This document shows positions 57,130 to 60,000 of a stretch of 60,000 nucleotides of DNA, one piece after another; positions within the stretch are counted from its first letter, which is position 1, and each line of letters starts with the position of its first letter. This DNA comes from Cryptomeria japonica. Taxonomy: Eukaryota; Streptophyta; Pinopsida; Cupressales; Cupressaceae. The stretch spans positions 834,634,136 to 834,694,135 of the forward strand of contig NC_081411.1 of NCBI RefSeq assembly GCF_030272615.1, given 5' to 3'. Position numbers and translations under genes: made by a program. Under the pieces are notes generated by a model. It was not told the DNA's origin and did no database searches. It was given only the letters and a program-made list of their open reading frames with translations.

Positions 57130-59385
57130 TGTTAGGATAGCCGGTGGACAACTGAGAGGGGGGTGAATCAGTTGTCAATAGATTATATTGATTAAACCAC
57201 TTTATAACCTTTAATCGAAGCACATAAACATTGAATACTAGGATAGCAGAAACAGATATCGGTAAGCAATAAAACTTAAGAATGAAATAGAGAATTAACA
57301 CAATGCAACCATACCACATAACACCATGATTTATACATTGAAAACCCAGTAAAGGGAAAAACCACAGTGGGAAGCCTACCCATAGTCCGATGATACTTTT
57401 GCAGAAATTATGTGATATAATAAGGGGCTTGCACATGTAGGAAGGCACACTCCCTAGAGCGTACTGCTCATTACAAAGGAGTCTCACTGACTATTGTCGT
57501 GCATGTGAAGTGTGATACATGCAACCACAACACAAACACTCAATAGATCATTACAAGCATTGTTAACAAATAATAATCCAATAAAGATGAACCATGACAA
57601 AGTGACCTATTGCCTCCTAAGAGATGCGAGTATGGATTTTCTCTCAGATCTGGATAAGCAATCCTAGTGACTTGACTACACCTAGATGGAGGATTTGAAA
57701 TGATAATGATATGCAAAAGTGAGATTGATTAAGCTAGATTGATCCAAGAGACTAATTAAGGTAATGATATGCATGATTAATCTATGACAATGATGATTCA
57801 ATTAAGCTAGAAAAGAGATTGATTAAGCTACATCATTCAAGAATTATGCTAGAAAATGATCAAATTAAGCTAAATCTAAGATGCAATTACCTATAATAAC
57901 AATGCTTAAATGATATGCCTATAGTAACAATGCCTAAATTGATAATGAGATGAGATCCTTTGTGCTCCAAAATGGGGGATATTTATAGGATTTCCAGGGC
58001 CAAGGGTGAGGTGGCAGGAATCAATGGTCAAGATTGAGTCTGAAGATATCAAGGGTTAAATTGGAGGAGGTTGGAGAAGAGGTTGGAGGAAGGGACACTT
58101 GTCATCTCTGTGGTGACAAGTGTCAAGGAGCCTTTCTCATGAGAGGGAAAGTGTCCAAGGGAGGAGACATGTGGTCAAAGTGCCATGTATCTCAAGGGAA
58201 GAATATCCATACCATAAAAGGTTAGGATAAGGAGGTTAGAATGTGCAAGATAGGATAGGGTTAGGCAAACCCAAGGTTAGGTGGAATGGGTTAGGTCAGA
58301 GGGATGCTTAGGTTAGGTGGTTAGAAGTTAGGAGGCATGTGGGTAATTTGAATTTAAAAATTCAAATAATAGGAAAAGACTAATTAATTTTCAACAACTC
58401 ATAAAATGATTTGTTTTGATTAATTAGGGGATTAGAAGAATTGATTGAAATGGGAGGAAGATTAATTAATTTTAATTAATTAATCAAAGGGGACTATTGA
58501 AATGAACCTATTAAATAAATCCTTAGATTTATTAATAAGTAGATGAAAGGGAGAATTTTATCAAATTGCCTAATGAATTCAATTAAATTAGGAAGGGGGA
58601 TTAATTAAATAATTGCTTATTTAATTAATTGTCTTCGAACCATTTTTAGGTGTATACAACTACAGAGAGGTTATAACCACCTCAAGATAATTGGATAACA
58701 ATCCAAAAGAATGAACTACCAGAGATAGCATCTACCATGCCTAATTACAGTCATGGTTAAGCTCAATACCGGAGGCCTTTGACCTCTTACATAAACCCAA
58801 TACGATCACCTATGATTGACCAAATCTCCTTCGCATATAATATTTCATTCCACAACCCTGACACCTAATCTACAATGAGATCTTACATCAATTTATACAA
58901 ACCCTAAGGCCTAAACCAATTAGGTTGCCATTAAAATGATATTATAATAAGATCATTACATACATCCATATTACAATGATATGCCATGTCAACTTAAGAC
59001 CAAAACAACAATAACCAATCCATAGAACATCCTGGTAACATGTAGAGAACACGTTAATATTATACCGGTCCATAAACTAGATAGGTACCAGACCTAATTT
59101 GGGTCCACCATGCCAAAGTGATGTCTCCAATCAGTTGAGCCATGATCAAGGATAACCTTCTGCATCCTGAATTCCATCTTGAAGCCGCACCTTCACCACT
59201 TGCACATCCTTTCAAAGATTCTCAGTGAAAGCTCTGCTGGTAAAACCTTAAACCCTTACCGATAACACAAGATATTCTACCAGCAACCAAAAATTTTATG
59301 TCGGTAACCAACCATAACAGACAGTGTTGACATAAATGATAGAACATCAATGCATCACATAATCAATTCCTCCATATTGCCAACA
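57130..59385 (-). repeat. Solo copia LTR in reverse orientation, itself interrupted
   Basis: The minus strand begins TGTTGGCAATATGG (59385) and ends GGCTATCCTAACA (57130). It aligns along its length with the Copia-B LTR (shared TGATGCATTGATG-type start, GATTTGGTCAATCAT, TTATGTAAGAGG, TATTGAGCTTAACC and the C-rich end). TATA-like TATAAAT on the minus strand at 58891-58898. No internal region remains, so it is the product of LTR-LTR recombination. Without the nested piece it is about 1090 bp. Confidence 0.9.
57495..58658 (-). repeat. Solo Ty3/gypsy-type LTR nested in the solo copia LTR
   Basis: The minus strand begins TGTATACACCTAAAAATGG (58658) and ends CACGACA (57495), 1164 bp. Flanking 5-mers are ACTAT (57490-57494) and ACTAC (58659-58663), matching 4 of 5. 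The outer LTR reads continuously across the join when compared with Copia-B. The start resembles Tat-2 (TGTATACACC). TATA-like TATAAATA on the minus strand at 57980-57987. Repeated AGCTAGA/AAGCTA words occur at 57720-57880. Confidence 0.87.
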
Positions 59386-59390
59386 TGGAC
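59386..59390. repeat. Target-site duplication of the solo copia LTR, right copy (TGGAC)
   Basis: Matches 57125-57129. The Copia-B RT frame resumes directly after it. Confidence 0.92.
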
Positions 59391-60000
59391 CTTGGTTCTC
59401 CAACCTAAAAATAAAAATGTTATTGGAACTAAATGGGTTTTTAGGAATAAATTGAATGAGGATGGTCAAGTTATAAGGAATGAGGCTAGATTGGTTTGTA
59501 AAGGATATTCTCAGAAGGAAGGAATTGATTATGGAGTGAATTTTGTACCTATAGCTAGGATTGAAGCTATAAGATTATTTCTTGCCTATGTTGCTTACAA
59601 AAACTACAAGGTTTATTAGATGGATGTTAAATGTGCATTTTTTAATGGGGATCTTGATGAGGAAGTTTATATTGAGAAACCTAATGGTTTTTCACTATCA
59701 GATGATACAATTATGGTTTGCAGGTTAAGAAAAGATTTATATGGATTGAAACAAGAACTTGGAGCTTGGTATGCAAGGTTGGATAAATATATTTTAAAGC
59801 TTGGTTTTACTAAGGGCAGTATTGATAGTAATTTATATTATAAAATCACTGATGATGATATACTGATTACTCAAGTATTTGTTGATGATATTATTTTTAG
59901 AGGCGAAGATAAGTTATGCATATAATTTCTAAAAATATGGAGAAAGAACTTGAGATGCCTATGATTGGTGAGATAAAAAAATTCTTAGGTTTGCAGATTA
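59391..60000 (+). pseudogene. Copia-B reverse transcriptase, continued; truncated by the window
   Basis: NVIGTKWVFRNKLNEDGQV, RLVCKGYSQKEGIDY, MDVKCAFFNGDLDEEVYIE and the palm motif FVDDIIF (about 59880) identify copia RT. The first palm residue is Phe instead of Tyr, a known variant. Stops lie at 59617-59619 (Gln expected) and about 59923. It joins 55258-57129 across the solo LTR. The end lies outside the window. Confidence 0.92.

Larger units (their letters stand above)
53090..60000 (+). mobile_element. Copia-B: Ty1/copia retrotransposon, 3' end outside the window
   Basis: 5' LTR, initiator-Met-type primer site, gag, zinc knuckle, protease, integrase and RT in copia order. The RT is split by a solo LTR (57130-59385). 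The 3' part of RT, RNase H and the 3' LTR lie beyond 60000. Confidence 0.93.

Overview
This is plant nuclear intergenic DNA made almost entirely of LTR retrotransposons inserted into one another. I see no host gene, tRNA, rRNA, CRISPR array or bacterial-type feature. AT-rich sequence, Ty1/copia and Ty3/gypsy elements of plant lineages, dual-RNase-H gypsy elements of about 17.7 kb and at least four nesting levels suggest a large-genome seed plant, plausibly a gymnosperm. That placement is inference.

Layout. (1) 1-3895: 3' end of a decayed + strand copia element (Copia-A). (2) 3896-5992: gene-free. (3) 5993-49000: one minus-strand Ty3/gypsy element of Tat type (Tat-1), with LTRs at 5993-7124 and 47868-49000. 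Two later insertions stretch it to 43 kb. (4) 12897-30709: a second, + strand Tat-type element (Tat-2) inserted in the Tat-1 integrase, with a perfect 5-bp target duplication (GGTTC). (5) 34104-41618: a + strand chromodomain gypsy element (Chromo-1) inserted between the Tat-1 G-patch region and reverse transcriptase; its 3' LTR is truncated. (6) 49001-53089: gene-free, with a 1.2-kb CT-rich tract and unclassified repeats. (7) 53090-60000: a + strand copia element (Copia-B) running off the window. Its polyprotein is split at 57130-59385 by a reversed solo LTR of a related copia family (duplication TGGAC), which itself holds a reversed solo gypsy LTR at 57495-58658 (duplication ACTAT/ACTAC).

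Every reading frame carries stops or frameshifts. The most interesting system is the pair Tat-1/Tat-2. Both share one plan: leader with a short-motif array, gag, protease, G-patch, RT, RNase H, second (archaeal-type) RNase H, integrase, conserved spacer, an antisense gene encoding a plant mobile domain (PMD) protein, a second motif array, a hairpin fused to the polypurine tract, and the 3' LTR. The array before gag and the array before the antisense gene use the same motif in head-to-head orientation, but the motif differs between the two elements. This suggests that each element maintains its own matched pair of control or RNA-pairing sites. A conserved leader block, a conserved box after integrase and a conserved 3' splice-site-like sequence before the antisense exon add to the picture.
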